64,000 nt of DNA, from the NCBI GenBank assembly GCA_027864655.1, contig JAQAZG010000001.1, positions 248,001-312,000 on the forward strand, written 5' to 3'. Below are positions 25,242 to 38,614 of this stretch, piece by piece. A program made the position numbers and the translations under genes. The stretch comes from Oleispirillum naphthae (GTDB lineage Bacteria > Pseudomonadota > Alphaproteobacteria > Rhodospirillales > Rhodospirillaceae). The notes beneath the pieces are model-generated. The model saw only the letters and a list, made by a program, of their open reading frames with translations. It was not told the origin of the DNA and did not search any database. Each line of letters starts with the position of its first letter. Position 1 is the first letter of the stretch.

Positions 25242-25353
25242 TTGCCGAGGCCTCCCCTGGACAGGACGGGATGGCGCACGCCGGACGGCGCGTTTGTCTT
25301 CCCCCAGATGAACATGTCTTCAGTCCGTTGCATGGGTTTATTCACACTTCTCT

Positions 25354-25842
25354 TCAACGGTACGGCGCGTCCGCTTCCTGGCGCATGGCGAGTTCGGCTT
25401 CCCAGCGGTCGCCATTGTCCAGGAGCTTCTGCTTGGAATAGATCATTTCGGCGCGGCGTTCGGTGGCGAACTCGAAGTTCGGCCCCTCGACGATGGCGTC
25501 CACCGGGCAGGCCTCCTGGCAGAGGCCGCAGTAGATGCACTTCGTCATGTCGATGTCGTAGCGCGTGGTGCGGCGGCTGCCGTCGGCGCGGGGTTCCGCC
25601 TCGATGGTGATCGCCTGGGCGGGGCAGATCGCCTCGCACAGCTTGCAGGCGATGCAGCGTTCCTCGCCGCTCGGGTAGCGGCGCAGCGCGTGCTCGCCGC
25701 GGAAGCGCGGGGAAAGCGGCCCCTTCTCGTAGGGGTAGTTCAGCGTCACCTTCGGCTTGAACATGTACTTCAGCGTCAGGGCGAAGCCGGAGACGAGTTC
25801 CGTCAGCAGGAACGAGCGCAGCGTGCGGTCCAAGGTCGTCAT
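25354..25842 (-). CDS. nuoI: NADH-quinone oxidoreductase subunit I
   Basis: Peripheral-arm subunit that carries iron-sulfur clusters N6a and N6b between NuoG and NuoB. The 162-residue product has the two 4Fe-4S motifs [12 protein letters not shown] and [12 protein letters not shown], plus the [21 protein letters not shown] lead-in seen in bacterial NuoI. It lies 16 bases after nuoH. Length matches the alphaproteobacterial/mitochondrial (TYKY) form. Confidence 0.97.
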   Translation of the reverse strand: MTTLDRTLRSFLLTELVSGFALTLKYMFKPKVTLNYPYEKGPLSPRFRGEHALRRYPSGEERCIACKLCEAICPAQAITIEAEPRADGSRRTTRYDIDMTKCIYCGLCQEACPVDAIVEGPNFEFATERRAEMIYSKQKLLDNGDRWEAELAMRQEADAPYR

Positions 25843-25858
25843 CTTTCGCTCTCTCCTT

Positions 25859-26875
25859 TTACGCCCGGGGCGGCAGCCAGCCGAACAGGTGCAACGCCAC
25901 CGCGGTGATCACCACCCAGCCCAGCGACATCGGCAGGAACACCTTCCAGCCCAGGCGCATCAGCTGGTCGTAGCGGTAGCGCGGCAGGGTGGCGCGCGCC
26001 CACAGATAGAAGAACAACACCGCCGAAACCTTGAGCGCGAACCAGATCACCCCGGGAATCCAGGTGAACGGCGCCACCGCGATCGGCGGCAGCCAGCCGC
26101 CGAGGAAGAGGATGACGCAGAGGCTGCTCATCAGGATCATGTTGGCGTATTCGCCGAGGAAGAACATGGCGAAGGTCATCGCCGAGTATTCGGTGTTGTA
26201 GCCGCCCACCAGTTCGGATTCCGCTTCCGGCAGGTCGAAGGGGGTGCGGTTGGTCTCCGCCAGGGCGGAGATGAGGAACAGCACGAACATCGGGAAGTGC
26301 GGGATGCAGTACCACAGGCCGCTCTGCGCCCGCACGATCTGCGAGAGGTTGAGCGAACCGGCGGAGAGCAGCACGGTGACGATGATGAAGCCGATCGAGA
26401 CCTCGTAGGAGACCATCTGCGCGGCGGAGCGCAGTCCGCCGAGGAAGGCGTACTTCGAGTTCGACGCCCAGCCCGCCATGATGATGCCGTAGATGCCGAG
26501 CGAGGACACCGCGAAGAGGTAGAGGATGCCGACGTTGATGTCGGCGACCACCCAGCCCTCGGAAACCGGGATCACCGCCCAGCCGACCAGCGCCAGGGTG
26601 AAGGTGACCACCGGCGCCATCAGGAACACCACCGGGTTGGCCCCGGTGGGCACCACGGTTTCCTTGATGAACAGCTTGAGGCCGTCGGCCATCGGTTGCA
26701 GCAGACCGAAGGGGCCGACGACGTTGGGGCCCTTGCGCAGGTGCATCGCGGCGATGACCTTGCGTTCGGCATAGGTGAGATAGGCCACGGCCAGCAGCAG
26801 CGGCAGGATGAAGGCCAGGATCTTCACCAGGATGAGGATCAGCGGCCAGAGAAAATCGGTCCAGAACTCAGCCAT
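25859..26875 (-). CDS. nuoH: NADH-quinone oxidoreductase subunit H
   Basis: Membrane subunit that, with B and D, forms the quinone chamber (ND1 homologue). The 338-residue product has about eight membrane segments and the conserved stretches [56 protein letters not shown] and [16 protein letters not shown]. It overlaps the nuoG stop by 8 bases. Confidence 0.97.
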   Translation of the reverse strand: MAEFWTDFLWPLILILVKILAFILPLLLAVAYLTYAERKVIAAMHLRKGPNVVGPFGLLQPMADGLKLFIKETVVPTGANPVVFLMAPVVTFTLALVGWAVIPVSEGWVVADINVGILYLFAVSSLGIYGIIMAGWASNSKYAFLGGLRSAAQMVSYEVSIGFIIVTVLLSAGSLNLSQIVRAQSGLWYCIPHFPMFVLFLISALAETNRTPFDLPEAESELVGGYNTEYSAMTFAMFFLGEYANMILMSSLCVILFLGGWLPPIAVAPFTWIPGVIWFALKVSAVLFFYLWARATLPRYRYDQLMRLGWKVFLPMSLGWVVITAVALHLFGWLPPRA

Positions 26876-28937
26876 GGGTCCCCGTCCTCGCGTTTCCGGC
26901 CTCGATGATCTCCAGCGTGCACGCCGCCATCGTCGGCGAGGCGCGGCTGATCGGGTCGGTCATGTAGTAGTTGGACACCGCCGAGCCGAGCGGCCCGAGC
27001 GCGGCGTCGAGAGCGCCCGCCTCGCCGAAGTCGCCCCAGGCCCCGGGCGCCGCGGCGTCCGGCGTGGCGAACGCGGGCACGGCGGCGGCGAGCGCATCGC
27101 GCAGCGCATCCAGGCTGTCGAAGGGCAGCACGTGGCCCAGCACTTCGGAGGCGGCGCGCAGGATCTTCCAGTCCTCGCGCGCCTCGCCGGGGGGGAACAC
27201 CGCGCGCTGCGCGCGCTGCACCCGGCCTTCGGTGTTGACGTAGGTGCCGTCCTTCTCGGTATAGGCCGCGCCGGGCAGGATCACGTCCGCCACCTGCGCG
27301 CCGACATCGCCATGATGGCCCTGATAGATCACGAAGGCGGAATCGAGCGGATTGGTCGGCAGTTGATCCGCGCCCAAGAGCCACACCGCCTTCACCTTGC
27401 CGGCCGCCGCGGCCTTGAGGATGCCGCGGGTGTCGAGGCCGCCCTTGCCGGGCACGAAGCCGATCTCCAGGCCGCCGACCCGCGCCGCCGCGGTGTGCAG
27501 CACGTTGAAGCCGTTCCAGCCGTCCTTGACCAGGCCCGCCTTCTCCGCCAGGTGCCGCGCCGCGCCGAGGATGCGCGCGCCGTCGGCGCGGGCGAGCGCG
27601 CCCATGCCGAGAACGATCATCGGGCGTTCCGCGGTCTTCAGCACGTCGAAGAACGGGTTCTCGCCGTCCACCACCGCCTGAAACGCCTCCACGCCGTCGC
27701 CGAGGTGCTGCGCCGCGTAGGTGAGGTCCGTCTTGACGCCGACGGTGGCGACCTTGAAGCCGCCCTTGAGGACCCGCTTGCGGATGCGCGCGTTGAGCAC
27801 CGGGGCCTCGATGCGCGGGTTGGAGCCGACGATCAACAGCGCGTCGGCCTGCTCGATCCCGGCGATGCCGGTGTTGAAGCGCCAGGAGGCGGAAACCTTG
27901 GGGTCCAGGGCCGCGCCGTCCTGACGGCAATCGAGGTTGGGCGAGCCCAGGGCCTGCATCAGCAGTTTGAGCGCGAACATCGACTCGGCGTCCGCCAGGT
28001 CGCCCGCGATCGCGGCGATCTCCGCCCCCTTGAGGCCGGAGAGCCCGGCCTCGATGGCGGCGAAGGCCTCGGCCCAGGTCGCCGGGCGGAGCTGGCCGTC
28101 GCGGCGCACGTAGGGGGTGTCGAGGCGGCGTTTCGCCAGGCCGTCGATGGCGGCGCGGCTCTTGTCGCCCAGCCACTCCTCGTTGACGTCCTCGTGCAGG
28201 CGCGGCAGCACGCGCATCACCTGGTTGCCGCGGGTATCGATGCGGATGTTGCTGCCCACCGCGTCGAGCACGTCGATGGATTCGGTCTTCTTCAACTCCC
28301 ACGGCCGCGCGGTGAAGGCGTAGGGCTTGCTGGTCAGCGCGCCGACCGGGCAGAGATCGACGATGTTGCCGGAAAGCTCGGAGGTGAGCGCCCGCTCCAC
28401 GTAGGTGGTGATCTCGGCGTGTTCGCCGCGGTTGACCATGCCGAGTTCCGGCACGCCTGCGATCTCGGTGAGGAAGCGGACGCAACGGGTGCAGTGGATG
28501 CAGCGCGTCATCGCGGTCTTGATCAGCGGGCCGAGGTATTTTTCGGTCACCGCGCGCTTTTCCTCGATGTAGCGGCCCTTGTCCTTGCCGTAGGCCACCG
28601 CCTGGTCCTGCAGGTCGCACTCGCCGCCCTGGTCGCAGATCGGGCAGTCGAGCGGGTGGTTGATCAGCAGCAGTTCCATCACGTTCTTGCGCGCCTGCAA
28701 GGCCGCCGGGGAGTTGGTCTTCACCACCATCCCCTCGCCCACGGGCTGCGCGCACGAGGCCACCGGCTTCGGCACCTTCTCGATTTCCACCAGGCACATC
28801 CGGCAGTTGGCCGCCACCGGCAGGCGCGGGTGGTAGCAGAACCGCGGAATCTCGATACCCAGCTCTTCCGCCGCCTGCAAAACCGACGTGCCGGCCGGGA
28901 CTTCGACTTCCAATCCGTCGATGGTCAGTTTCGGCAT
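26868..28937 (-). CDS. nuoG: NADH-quinone oxidoreductase subunit G
   Basis: Largest peripheral-arm subunit, carrying clusters N1b, N4 and N5 inside a molybdopterin-oxidoreductase-like fold that lacks molybdenum. The 689-residue product starts [18 protein letters not shown] and shows the 2Fe-2S cysteines ([19 protein letters not shown]), the His/Cys ligands of N5 ([17 protein letters not shown]) and the 4Fe-4S motif [11 protein letters not shown]. The ATG at 28937 gives this start; the open frame upstream is not conserved. It lies 10 bases after nuoF. Confidence 0.96.
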   Translation of the reverse strand: MPKLTIDGLEVEVPAGTSVLQAAEELGIEIPRFCYHPRLPVAANCRMCLVEIEKVPKPVASCAQPVGEGMVVKTNSPAALQARKNVMELLLINHPLDCPICDQGGECDLQDQAVAYGKDKGRYIEEKRAVTEKYLGPLIKTAMTRCIHCTRCVRFLTEIAGVPELGMVNRGEHAEITTYVERALTSELSGNIVDLCPVGALTSKPYAFTARPWELKKTESIDVLDAVGSNIRIDTRGNQVMRVLPRLHEDVNEEWLGDKSRAAIDGLAKRRLDTPYVRRDGQLRPATWAEAFAAIEAGLSGLKGAEIAAIAGDLADAESMFALKLLMQALGSPNLDCRQDGAALDPKVSASWRFNTGIAGIEQADALLIVGSNPRIEAPVLNARIRKRVLKGGFKVATVGVKTDLTYAAQHLGDGVEAFQAVVDGENPFFDVLKTAERPMIVLGMGALARADGARILGAARHLAEKAGLVKDGWNGFNVLHTAAARVGGLEIGFVPGKGGLDTRGILKAAAAGKVKAVWLLGADQLPTNPLDSAFVIYQGHHGDVGAQVADVILPGAAYTEKDGTYVNTEGRVQRAQRAVFPPGEAREDWKILRAASEVLGHVLPFDSLDALRDALAAAVPAFATPDAAAPGAWGDFGEAGALDAALGPLGSAVSNYYMTDPISRASPTMAACTLEIIEAGNARTGTHG

Positions 28938-28947
28938 TCTCAGTCTC

Positions 28948-30236
<1,289 letters not shown>

Positions 30237-30237
<1 letters not shown>

Positions 30238-30932
30238 CAGCTCGTCTCCTTCCCGGCTTTGGCGGATTTCGCCGTCTTGGCCTTGGGGGCGGGCGCGGAC
30301 TCCGCGGCCGCATGCTCGCCGGCCAGCTCCTTGAGAGTCGTCGCGCCCTTGCACGGGCACGAGCCGCGCCGCCCGGTCTGCGAACCGAAGGGCGGGGCCT
30401 CGCCCTTCAACAGCGCCTCCAGCACCGCCTTGGCGGTGTCGTAGGTGAGGTCCTCGTAAAGGTCGTCGTTGACCTGCATCACCGGCGCGTTGGCGCACGC
30501 GCCCAGGCATTCCACCTCGGAGAGCGTCGCCGCTCCGTCCGCGGTGGTTTCGCCGAACGCCACGCCGAGCACGTCCTTGGCCGCGCGCACGATTTCCGGC
30601 GCGCCGCGCAGCCAGCACGAGATGTTGGTGCAGATCTGCACGTGCAGCCTGCCCACCGGCTTCAGGTTGTACATAGTGTAGAAGGTGGCCACCTCGTACA
30701 CCTTGATCGGCGGCATGCCCAGCATCCCGGCGACGCAATCCATGGCGTCGCGCGAAAGCCAGCCCGCCTGGCGCTGCGCCAGGTCGAGAAGCGGCATCAC
30801 CGCGGAACGCTGCCGCCCCGCCGGGTACTTGGCGATCACCGCCTCCGCCCGCTTCCGGTTTTCCGCCGTGAAGGCGAAGGTTTCCGGCGTTTCCACGGTC
30901 TCGATCGTCTCCACGTGGTAGGTCTCGCTCAT
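30237..30932 (-). CDS. nuoE: NADH-quinone oxidoreductase subunit E
   Basis: Thioredoxin-fold subunit with 2Fe-2S cluster N1a. The 231-residue product shows [15 protein letters not shown], then the cluster ligands CTNISC and CLGACANAP. It is longer than the E. coli protein (166 residues). The extra C-terminus contains GSCPCKG and then an Ala/Lys-rich tail of about 40 residues that looks disordered. Start at ATG 30932, overlapping nuoD as ATGA; the long open frame upstream is a shadow of nuoD. Confidence 0.95.
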
Positions 30933-32107
30933 CGGTCGATCTCCCCGAACACGATATCCAGGGACCCGATGATCGCCGTCATGTCGGCGAGCATGTGCCC
31001 TTTCGACAGCTTGTCCGTCGCCTGCAGGTGGGCGAACCCCGGGGAGCGGATGTGGCAGCGGTACGGCCGGTTGGTGCCGTCGGAGATCAGGTACACCGCG
31101 AACTCGCCCTTCGGCGCCTCGACCGCGGAGTAGGTCTCGCCCGCGGGCACGTGGTAGCCCTCGGTGAACAGCTTGAAGTGGTGGATCAGCGCCTCCATCG
31201 AGCGCTTCATCTCGGCGCGCGGCGGCGGGGAAATCTTGTGGTCGTCCACCTTCACCGGGCCGCCGGGGAGCTTTTGCAGGCACTGGCGGATGATGCGGAT
31301 CGACTGCCGCATCTCCTCGACGCGCACCAGATAGCGGTCGAAGCAGTCGCCGTTCTTGCCCACCGGAATGTCGAAGTCGAGGTCGGCATAGCAGTCGTAG
31401 GGCTGCGCCTTGCGCAAATCCCACGGCACGCCCGAGGCGCGCAGGCACGGCCCGGAGAACCCCCAGGCGATGGCGTCCTCTTCGTCGATCACCCCGATAT
31501 CGACGGTGCGCTGGCGGAAGATGCGGTTGCCGGTGAGCATGCGCTCCATATCGACGATGAAGGCGGAGGCCTCGTCGCACCACACCGCGATGCGGTCGGT
31601 CAGACCCGCGGGCAGGTCGCAGGCGACGCCGCCGGGGCGGAAGTAATTGGCGTGCATGCGCGCGCCGGAGGCACGCTCGTAGAGTTCCATGCCGCGCTCG
31701 CGGATTTCGAAGCCCCAGAGGATCGGCGTCATCGCGCCGACATCCATGGCATACGAGGTGAGGTTGAGGATGTGGTTGAGAACGCGGGTGATCTCCGCAT
31801 ACATCGCGCGGATGTACTGGGCGCGCGGCGGCGCCTCGATGCCCAGCAGCTTCTCCACCGCCAGGGCGAAGCCGTGCTCCTCGCTCATCGGCGAGGTGTA
31901 GTCGAGGCGGTCGAAATACGGCAGCGCCTGCATGTAGGTCTTGTATTCGATCAGCTTTTCGGTGCCGCGGTGCAACAACCCGATGTGCGGGTCGGCGCGT
32001 TCCACCACCTCGCCCGAGAGGTCCAGCACCAGTCGCAGCACGCCGTGCGTCGCCGGGTGCTGCGGCCCGAAGTTCATGGTGAAGGTTTCGCTGCGTGTCT
32101 CGGCCAT
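30929..32107 (-). CDS. nuoD: NADH-quinone oxidoreductase subunit D
   Basis: Hydrogenase-like 49 kDa subunit forming the quinone pocket with NuoB. The 392-residue product begins [23 protein letters not shown], the family hallmark (the loop with HPATH contacts quinone), and has [33 protein letters not shown] and the C-terminal [20 protein letters not shown]. It is a separate gene from nuoC, not the fused nuoCD of enterobacteria. The start follows from the homology; the open frame extends about 100 codons upstream. Confidence 0.97.
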   Translation of the reverse strand: MAETRSETFTMNFGPQHPATHGVLRLVLDLSGEVVERADPHIGLLHRGTEKLIEYKTYMQALPYFDRLDYTSPMSEEHGFALAVEKLLGIEAPPRAQYIRAMYAEITRVLNHILNLTSYAMDVGAMTPILWGFEIRERGMELYERASGARMHANYFRPGGVACDLPAGLTDRIAVWCDEASAFIVDMERMLTGNRIFRQRTVDIGVIDEEDAIAWGFSGPCLRASGVPWDLRKAQPYDCYADLDFDIPVGKNGDCFDRYLVRVEEMRQSIRIIRQCLQKLPGGPVKVDDHKISPPPRAEMKRSMEALIHHFKLFTEGYHVPAGETYSAVEAPKGEFAVYLISDGTNRPYRCHIRSPGFAHLQATDKLSKGHMLADMTAIIGSLDIVFGEIDR

Positions 32108-32121
32108 GATTCCGGGTCCCC

Positions 32122-32772
32122 CTACTCTTTCCCGCCCGTCGCCTTCTCGTCGCCGGGCAGTGCCTTGGCGACGCGCTCCAGCTCCGGCCCCTGCCAGGGG
32201 CTGAGGTTGTCGAAGGTGCGGAATTCCTGGGTCAGCTTGACCGGCTCGTAGACGACGCGCTTCTGGCCGTCGTCGTAGCGCACCTCGACGAACCCGCTGA
32301 GCGGGAAGTCCTTGCGCAGGGGATACCCCTCGAAGCCGTAATCGGTGAGAATGCGCCGCAGGTCGGGATGCCCGTCGAAGCGGATGCCGTACATGTCGTA
32401 GGTCTCGCGCTCGAACCATCCGGCGGAGGGGAATATCTCCACCACCGAGGGGACCGCGCCCCCCTCCTCCACCGGCACGACGATGCGCACGCGCAGATTG
32501 TGCTTCATCGACAACAGGTTATAGACCACATCGAAACGCGGCATGCGGTCCGGCCAATCGACGCCGCAGACATCCATCAGCTGCTTGAACAGGCAGACGC
32601 CGTCGTCGCGCAGGAACATCAGAAGCGGCACGATGCTCTGCGGCTTGGCGCGCACCACCAGTTCGTCGCCGAGGAGCGCGACCTCGTCCACATGCTCGCC
32701 CAGCATGGCCTCGATATGGTCGCCCACTTCCTGGTGGGCGCTGCGGCGGGTTTCGGCAAATGCGTCGGTCAT
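32122..32772 (-). CDS. nuoC: NADH-quinone oxidoreductase subunit C
   Basis: 30 kDa peripheral-arm subunit that braces B and D. The 216-residue product has [26 protein letters not shown], and the signature [20 protein letters not shown] followed by [13 protein letters not shown]. It lies 36 bases after nuoB and 14 bases before nuoD. Confidence 0.97.
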   Translation of the reverse strand: MTDAFAETRRSAHQEVGDHIEAMLGEHVDEVALLGDELVVRAKPQSIVPLLMFLRDDGVCLFKQLMDVCGVDWPDRMPRFDVVYNLLSMKHNLRVRIVVPVEEGGAVPSVVEIFPSAGWFERETYDMYGIRFDGHPDLRRILTDYGFEGYPLRKDFPLSGFVEVRYDDGQKRVVYEPVKLTQEFRTFDNLSPWQGPELERVAKALPGDEKATGGKE

Positions 32773-32808
32773 CGTTTCAGGTTCCGTGCAAGAGGCGAAA
32801 GCGGCGGA

Positions 32809-33366
32809 TCAGCGCGACAGGGTGCGGCTGCGGCGGATCTTCTTCTGCAATTGGAGAATGCCGTAGAGCAGCGCCTCCGCGGTCGGCGGACAGCCGGGCA
32901 CGTAGACATCCACCGGCACGATGCGGTCGCAGCCGCGCACGACGGAATAGGAATAGTGGTAATAGCCGCCGCCGTTGGCGCAACTGCCCATGGAGATCAC
33001 CCAGCGCGGCTCCGCCATCTGGTCGTAGACGCGGCGCAGGGCGGGCGCCATCTTGTTGGTCAGCGTGCCCGCGACGATCATCACGTCGGCCTGGCGCGGG
33101 CTGGGGCGGAAGACGATGCCGAAACGGTCGAGATCGTAGCGCGAACAGCCGGTGTGGATCATCTCGATGGCGCAGCAGGCGAGGCCGAAGGTCATCGGCC
33201 ACATCGAGCCGGTGCGCGCCCAGTTGAGCAGATCGTCGAGCTTCGCCAGAACGAAGCCGCGGTTGGACAACTCCTCGCCGACCAGCCCCAGCATCTCGTC
33301 CTGGGTCAGGCCCTCGGGAATCTCGGGTCCGGAAAGGACCGGGTTGTGCGCCTCGCCGCCGTTCAT
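32809..33366 (-). CDS. nuoB: NADH-quinone oxidoreductase subunit B
   Basis: Carries terminal cluster N2, which reduces quinone. The 185-residue product has the N2 ligands in GLACCAIEM, the later cysteines in [19 protein letters not shown] and [16 protein letters not shown]. Start chosen at ATG 33366, four bases after nuoA and preceded by GGGAG. An ATG at 33405 would add 13 residues but overlap nuoA by 35 bases. Confidence 0.96.
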   Translation of the reverse strand: MNGGEAHNPVLSGPEIPEGLTQDEMLGLVGEELSNRGFVLAKLDDLLNWARTGSMWPMTFGLACCAIEMIHTGCSRYDLDRFGIVFRPSPRQADVMIVAGTLTNKMAPALRRVYDQMAEPRWVISMGSCANGGGYYHYSYSVVRGCDRIVPVDVYVPGCPPTAEALLYGILQLQKKIRRSRTLSR

Positions 33367-33370
33367 GACC

Positions 33371-33736
33371 TCACTCCCATTCCAGAGCCCCCTTGCGCCA
33401 CTCATAGATGAACCCGACCGTCAGAACGCCAAGGAACACCAGCATGGACGCCAGGCCGAAAATCCCGATGCGGTTCAACACCACGGCCCAGGGGAACAAA
33501 AAGGCGGCCTCCAGATCGAAGATGATGAAGAGAATGGAGACCAGGTAGAACCGCACCTCGAAACGCGCCCGCGCGTCGTCGAAGGGGTCGAATCCGCACT
33601 CGTAGGCGGAGACCTTCTCGGTATCGGGATTCTGCCGCGCCACCACGTAGGAGGCCACCACCATCACCCCGGCCATGCCGAGGGCTACGCCGATGAACAC
33701 CAGGATCGGCAGGTATTCCCGCAAGAGCTCGTCCAT
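33371..33736 (-). CDS. nuoA: NADH-quinone oxidoreductase subunit A
   Basis: ND3 homologue, a small three-helix membrane subunit, 121 residues. It has the conserved loop with [19 protein letters not shown] (the cysteine that shifts accessibility between active and deactive complex in mitochondria), then [22 protein letters not shown]. Start at ATG 33736; the open frame extends 19 codons more without homology. First gene of the nuo cluster, with a candidate promoter about 200 bases upstream. Confidence 0.96.
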   Translation of the reverse strand: MDELLREYLPILVFIGVALGMAGVMVVASYVVARQNPDTEKVSAYECGFDPFDDARARFEVRFYLVSILFIIFDLEAAFLFPWAVVLNRIGIFGLASMLVFLGVLTVGFIYEWRKGALEWE

Positions 33737-33927
33737 GAGTTCTGCCCCTTCACCGTAGAGTCGTCGCAACGGCGGCACGCGCACCGGACGCACCGCCCGC
33801 CGGTTTCCGGCGAGTGTACGCCCACAAACGCGAATGGGGAAACAGCACCGTCGTCACGGCGCCGACCGGCCGCCACGACGACGTGGTGCCCATGACTTTC
33901 GGTCTACGTTCCAGCCGTCGCCACAGC

Positions 33928-33956
33928 ATGTAATCCCGCGGGTATCTAAGTGTCAA
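33928..33956 (-). promoter_or_regulatory. nuoA: Candidate promoter of the nuo operon
   Basis: On the minus strand TTGACA (33956-33951), a 17-base spacer and TTACAT (33933-33928). The -35 is perfect; the -10 is weak. It would give a leader of about 185 nt before nuoA. The palindromic core CCCGCGGG (33935-33942) fills the spacer, so a regulator bound there would block polymerase. In the rest of the 554-base gap between nuoA and the YgaP-like gene I see only the palindrome at 33995-34012 and the plus-strand promoter near 34.2 kb. Confidence 0.5.
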
Positions 33957-33994
33957 GAAAGGCATGAAGGTGAGATCGGAACCCACCCGCTTTG

Positions 33995-34012
33995 TCCTAC
34001 CCGCGGGTAGGA
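33995..34012. promoter_or_regulatory. Perfect 18-bp palindrome upstream of the nuo promoter
   Basis: TCCTACCCGCGGGTAGGA is a perfect palindrome. Its core CCCGCGGGTA recurs 60 bases away inside the spacer of the candidate nuo promoter (33935-33944). Two copies of a dyad around a promoter look like operators for a dimeric regulator. The regulator is unknown. Confidence 0.4.
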
Positions 34013-34211
34013 TCGGATGCGGTGACCGCAAGACCGGCGAGAATATATCCATAGTTATACGCAAACGCCTCGAAACATTCACCAAAATACACCACCGCGT
34101 CCGATACAGGACATGGACAACAAACCCAGGAATTCAACCCGCCGAGGCCCCATTTCGACTCTTTCCGAGCGCTGCATGCCGCCGAGGCTGTGGGAAAGCG
34201 CCGCCCCGGTC

Positions 34212-34239
34212 TTGACGAAGGAAAACCGCTTATTATATT
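34212..34239 (+). promoter_or_regulatory. Candidate sigma70 promoter of the YgaP-like gene
   Basis: TTGACG (34212-34217), a 16-base spacer and TATATT (34234-34239), each matching consensus at five of six positions. It lies 52 bases before the ATG at 34291. The AT-rich stretch around it stands out from the GC-rich surroundings. Confidence 0.55.
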
Positions 34240-34290
34240 CGAAGTCTCTAATGTTATGGCATCGCGCCATACGATCCAAGGAGTCCCGTC

Positions 34291-34494
34291 ATGAGCATCG
34301 ACCGCGTGGTCCTGCTGTTCGCCGGTGGCGTGGTTTTCGCCGCCTCGATTCTCGCCTATCTGGCCAGCCCCTACTGGCTGCTGCTGTCCGGGTTCGTCGG
34401 CCTCAACCTGATGCAGGCCTCCGTCACCGGCTTCTGCCCGCTGGCGATGGTTCTCAAGAAGTTCGGGTTCGCGCCCGGCGTGGCGTTCAAGTAG
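34291..34494 (+). CDS. YgaP-like transmembrane domain protein (DUF2892 family)
   Basis: 67-residue membrane protein with two helices (about residues 6-25 and 28-48). It carries the family feature of a conserved TGFCPL before a short amphipathic tail (MVLKKFGF). In E. coli the same domain is fused to a rhodanese in YgaP; here it stands alone with no rhodanese beside it. The start has a clear AAGGAG about eight bases upstream and its own promoter. Function is unknown; links to sulfur or stress handling are family-level suggestions only. Confidence 0.8.
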   Translation: MSIDRVVLLFAGGVVFAASILAYLASPYWLLLSGFVGLNLMQASVTGFCPLAMVLKKFGFAPGVAFK

Positions 34495-34564
34495 CGCAGG
34501 CCTTGCCTGCCCCGGCGCGAAGCGCCACACTGCCCCGGACACTCCCGCACAAGGAAACCGGGGC

Positions 34565-35179
34565 ATGGAAACTCATACGCTTCTCGCCATGGCCGTGGCG
34601 CTGTCCATCGCCGCGGCGACGCCCGGCCCCGCAGTGTTCGCCATCGTCTCGCGCGCCATGGCCCGCGGCTTCCGCGATGCGGCGGCGATGGCGTTGGGCA
34701 TCGTTCTCGGCGACACCGCCTATTTCCTCGCCGCGCTGACCGGCTGGTCGGCGGTGGCGCACGCCTTCGGCGACGTCTTCTCCGCCATCCGCATCGTCGC
34801 GGCGGCGGCTCTCGTCGTCATGGGCGGGCGGATGATCCACGCAAGTTTCTCCGCCAGGGAGGAAACCGCGCAGCCGCCCGCGCCGTCGCGGCGGATGTTC
34901 GCCGCGGGCTTCCTGCTCACCCTCGGCAACCCCAAGACCATCCTGTTCTATCTGGCCTTCCTGCCCACCTTCATCGACCTCACCACGGTCAACGTGTGGG
35001 GCGCGGCGGGGCTGGTGGGGGTGATCTTCACCGTGGTCGGCGGCGTGATGTTGACCTATGCCGCCCTGGCGGCGCGCGCGGGCCATGGCCTGCGCAACCC
35101 GGCGCTGAGCCGCTGGATGCACCGCGGCGCCGGCGCGACCCTGATCGGCGCAGGCGCCGCGGTCGCAATGCGGAGTTGA
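34565..35179 (+). CDS. LysE/RhtB family amino-acid exporter
   Basis: 204-residue inner-membrane protein with about five to six helices. It shows the family N-terminus with AATPGPAVFAIVSRAMARG, then ALGIVLGDTAYFLAA and the later GFLLTLGNPKTILFYLAFLPTF. Members export homoserine, threonine, lysine or other small amino acids; substrate cannot be told from sequence. It starts 70 bases after the YgaP-like gene, on the same strand, and may share its transcript. The two hairpin repeats begin at its stop codon. Confidence 0.88.
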   Translation: METHTLLAMAVALSIAAATPGPAVFAIVSRAMARGFRDAAAMALGIVLGDTAYFLAALTGWSAVAHAFGDVFSAIRIVAAAALVVMGGRMIHASFSAREETAQPPAPSRRMFAAGFLLTLGNPKTILFYLAFLPTFIDLTTVNVWGAAGLVGVIFTVVGGVMLTYAALAARAGHGLRNPALSRWMHRGAGATLIGAGAAVAMRS

Positions 35180-35212
35180 CCACCCCTCCACTGACGCTCC
35201 GGGGTGGCCTGC
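35180..35212. repeat. Hairpin repeat, copy 1
   Basis: 33-base element with CCACCCC and GGGGTGG arms around a 14-base loop. A second copy at 35310-35342 matches it at 32 of 33 positions. It starts at the stop codon of the RhtB gene, a typical place for REP-like elements. The span 35213-35299 between the copies holds no gene that I can see. Confidence 0.7.
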
Positions 35213-35299
35213 TACTGGAGATGGGAAAAAGCAAGGTGCCTTGGTGTGCCAGTCTCCCTACGCCAAGGCTTCGGGAGACACCCTACATGTTTCCTGTTC

Positions 35300-35347
35300 G
35301 GGTGGCAGCCCACCCCTCCGCTGACGCTCCGGGGTGGCCTGCCACCC
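35300..35347. repeat. Hairpin repeat, copy 2, with an extra outer stem
   Basis: The 33-base element (35310-35342) is here framed by GGGTGGCAG (35300-35308) and CTGCCACCC (35339-35347). The result is a 9-bp outer and 7-bp inner stem, with a single C:C mismatch between them. Copy 1 lacks the outer stem. It lies 19 bases past the 3' end of tRNA-Val. Confidence 0.7.
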
Positions 35348-35365
35348 GAAGCCGAAGGCGTAGGG

Positions 35366-35441
35366 TGGTGGGCGGTGACGGGATCGAACCGCCGACCTAC
35401 TGGGTGTAAACCAGTCGCTCTCCCAGCTGAGCTAACCGCCC
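35366..35441 (-). tRNA. tRNA-Val (anticodon TAC)
   Basis: 76 nt including an encoded CCA. Acceptor stem GGGCGGT/ACCGCCC, D arm with TAGCTCAGCTGGGAGAGC, anticodon stem ACTGG/CCAGT with loop TTTACAC (anticodon TAC), T loop TTCGATC. It reads GTA/GTG-type valine codons. Confidence 0.97.
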
Positions 35442-35459
35442 GCAAGGTTCAAGACGAGA

Positions 35460-35490
35460 AAAGCCGGCCGCGAGGCGCGCGACCGGCTTT
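35460..35490 (-). terminator. Probable terminator after hupB
   Basis: Stem AAAGCCGG/CCGGCTTT continued by CGCG/CGCG with one mismatch and a 5-base loop; the minus strand then ends in TTTTC. It lies 20 bases past the hupB stop and just before tRNA-Val. Confidence 0.6.
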
Positions 35491-35509
35491 GTCCTGAACC
35501 CAAGACTGC

Positions 35510-35782
35510 TTAGTTCACAGCGTCCTTCAGACCCTTGCCGGCCTTGAATTTCGGCTGCTTGGAAGCAGGGATGGTGATCTTGGCGCCAGTCCGGGGGTTG
35601 CGACCCTCGGTGGCGGCGCGCTCGGCGACGCTGAAAGTACCGAAACCGACGAGGCGAACCTCGTCATTCTTCTGCAAGGCTTCGGTAATCGCCTGGAACA
35701 CGGCGTCCACGGCCTTGGCGGCATCCGTTTTGGAGACATCCGCTTGCGCCGCGACAGCAGCAACGAGATCATTCTTATTCAC
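35510..35782 (-). CDS. hupB: DNA-binding protein HU-beta
   Basis: Histone-like nucleoid protein that bends DNA as a dimer. The 90-residue product shows the N-terminal helices (NKNDLVAAVAAQADVSKTDA), the hinge VRLVGFGTFSV and the DNA-clasping arm with RNPRTGAKITIPASKQPKF. Start is GTG at 35782 with AAGGGG eight bases upstream. It lies downstream of lon, as in many proteobacteria, but has its own promoter. Confidence 0.97.
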   Translation of the reverse strand: MNKNDLVAAVAAQADVSKTDAAKAVDAVFQAITEALQKNDEVRLVGFGTFSVAERAATEGRNPRTGAKITIPASKQPKFKAGKGLKDAVN

Positions 35783-35850
35783 GGCAAGACCCCTTATGCT
35801 AGACCCAATTTTATTGGATTTGTAAACATTCGATCAACCCGACGGCGCGC

Positions 35851-35880
35851 AGTGTAGAACGCATCTGATCGAGCCGTCAA
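35851..35880 (-). promoter_or_regulatory. hupB: Candidate sigma70 promoter of hupB
   Basis: On the minus strand TTGACG (35880-35875), an 18-base spacer and TACACT (35856-35851). Predicted start about 62 bases before the GTG. The gap 35783-36109 holds this promoter and the lon terminator; I see nothing else in it. Confidence 0.55.
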
Positions 35881-36051
35881 CGGAAGAAGCGCAGTTTTCC
35901 TCTCAATTGCGGGGTTGACAGGATACGCCCCCCGCCTCCTACGCCACCGAAAGCTGCCTGGCTGTGATGATCGTCACAAGACAACGCCTCAACCTTTCCA
36001 AGAATTCGTCCATGAAATACGGCAATATATGGACATCCTTGAACCATACAA

Positions 36052-36081
36052 AGAAAAGGCGGTAAATAAACCGCCTTTTCT
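36052..36081 (-). terminator. Rho-independent terminator after lon
   Basis: A perfect 12-bp stem AGAAAAGGCGGT / ACCGCCTTTTCT with a 6-base loop, 29 bases past the lon stop. Both flanks are T/A-rich so it could work in both directions. Confidence 0.85.
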
Positions 36082-36109
36082 CTGTCATCCCGGAGCGAAG
36101 CCGCCGCAA

Positions 36110-38518
<2,409 letters not shown>

Positions 38519-38614
38519 ACGTCCTCGTTTGATACGTGACGGGCGAATGCCCTCAGACGCAAGAACTATGGGGCGGCGGCGGCCCGGTCAACCCCCGGCC
38601 GCCGCAAAGCGCGC

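Noticed and set aside
25242-25353. Possible small gene between nuoI and nuoJ
   Set aside because: No frame with a ribosome site fits the 112 bases; the overlapping minus frame is a frame-shifted shadow of nuoI.
33750-34085. Minus-strand frame of 111 codons upstream of nuoA
   Set aside because: It covers the candidate nuo promoter and palindromes, lacks a good ribosome site and has no family-like content.
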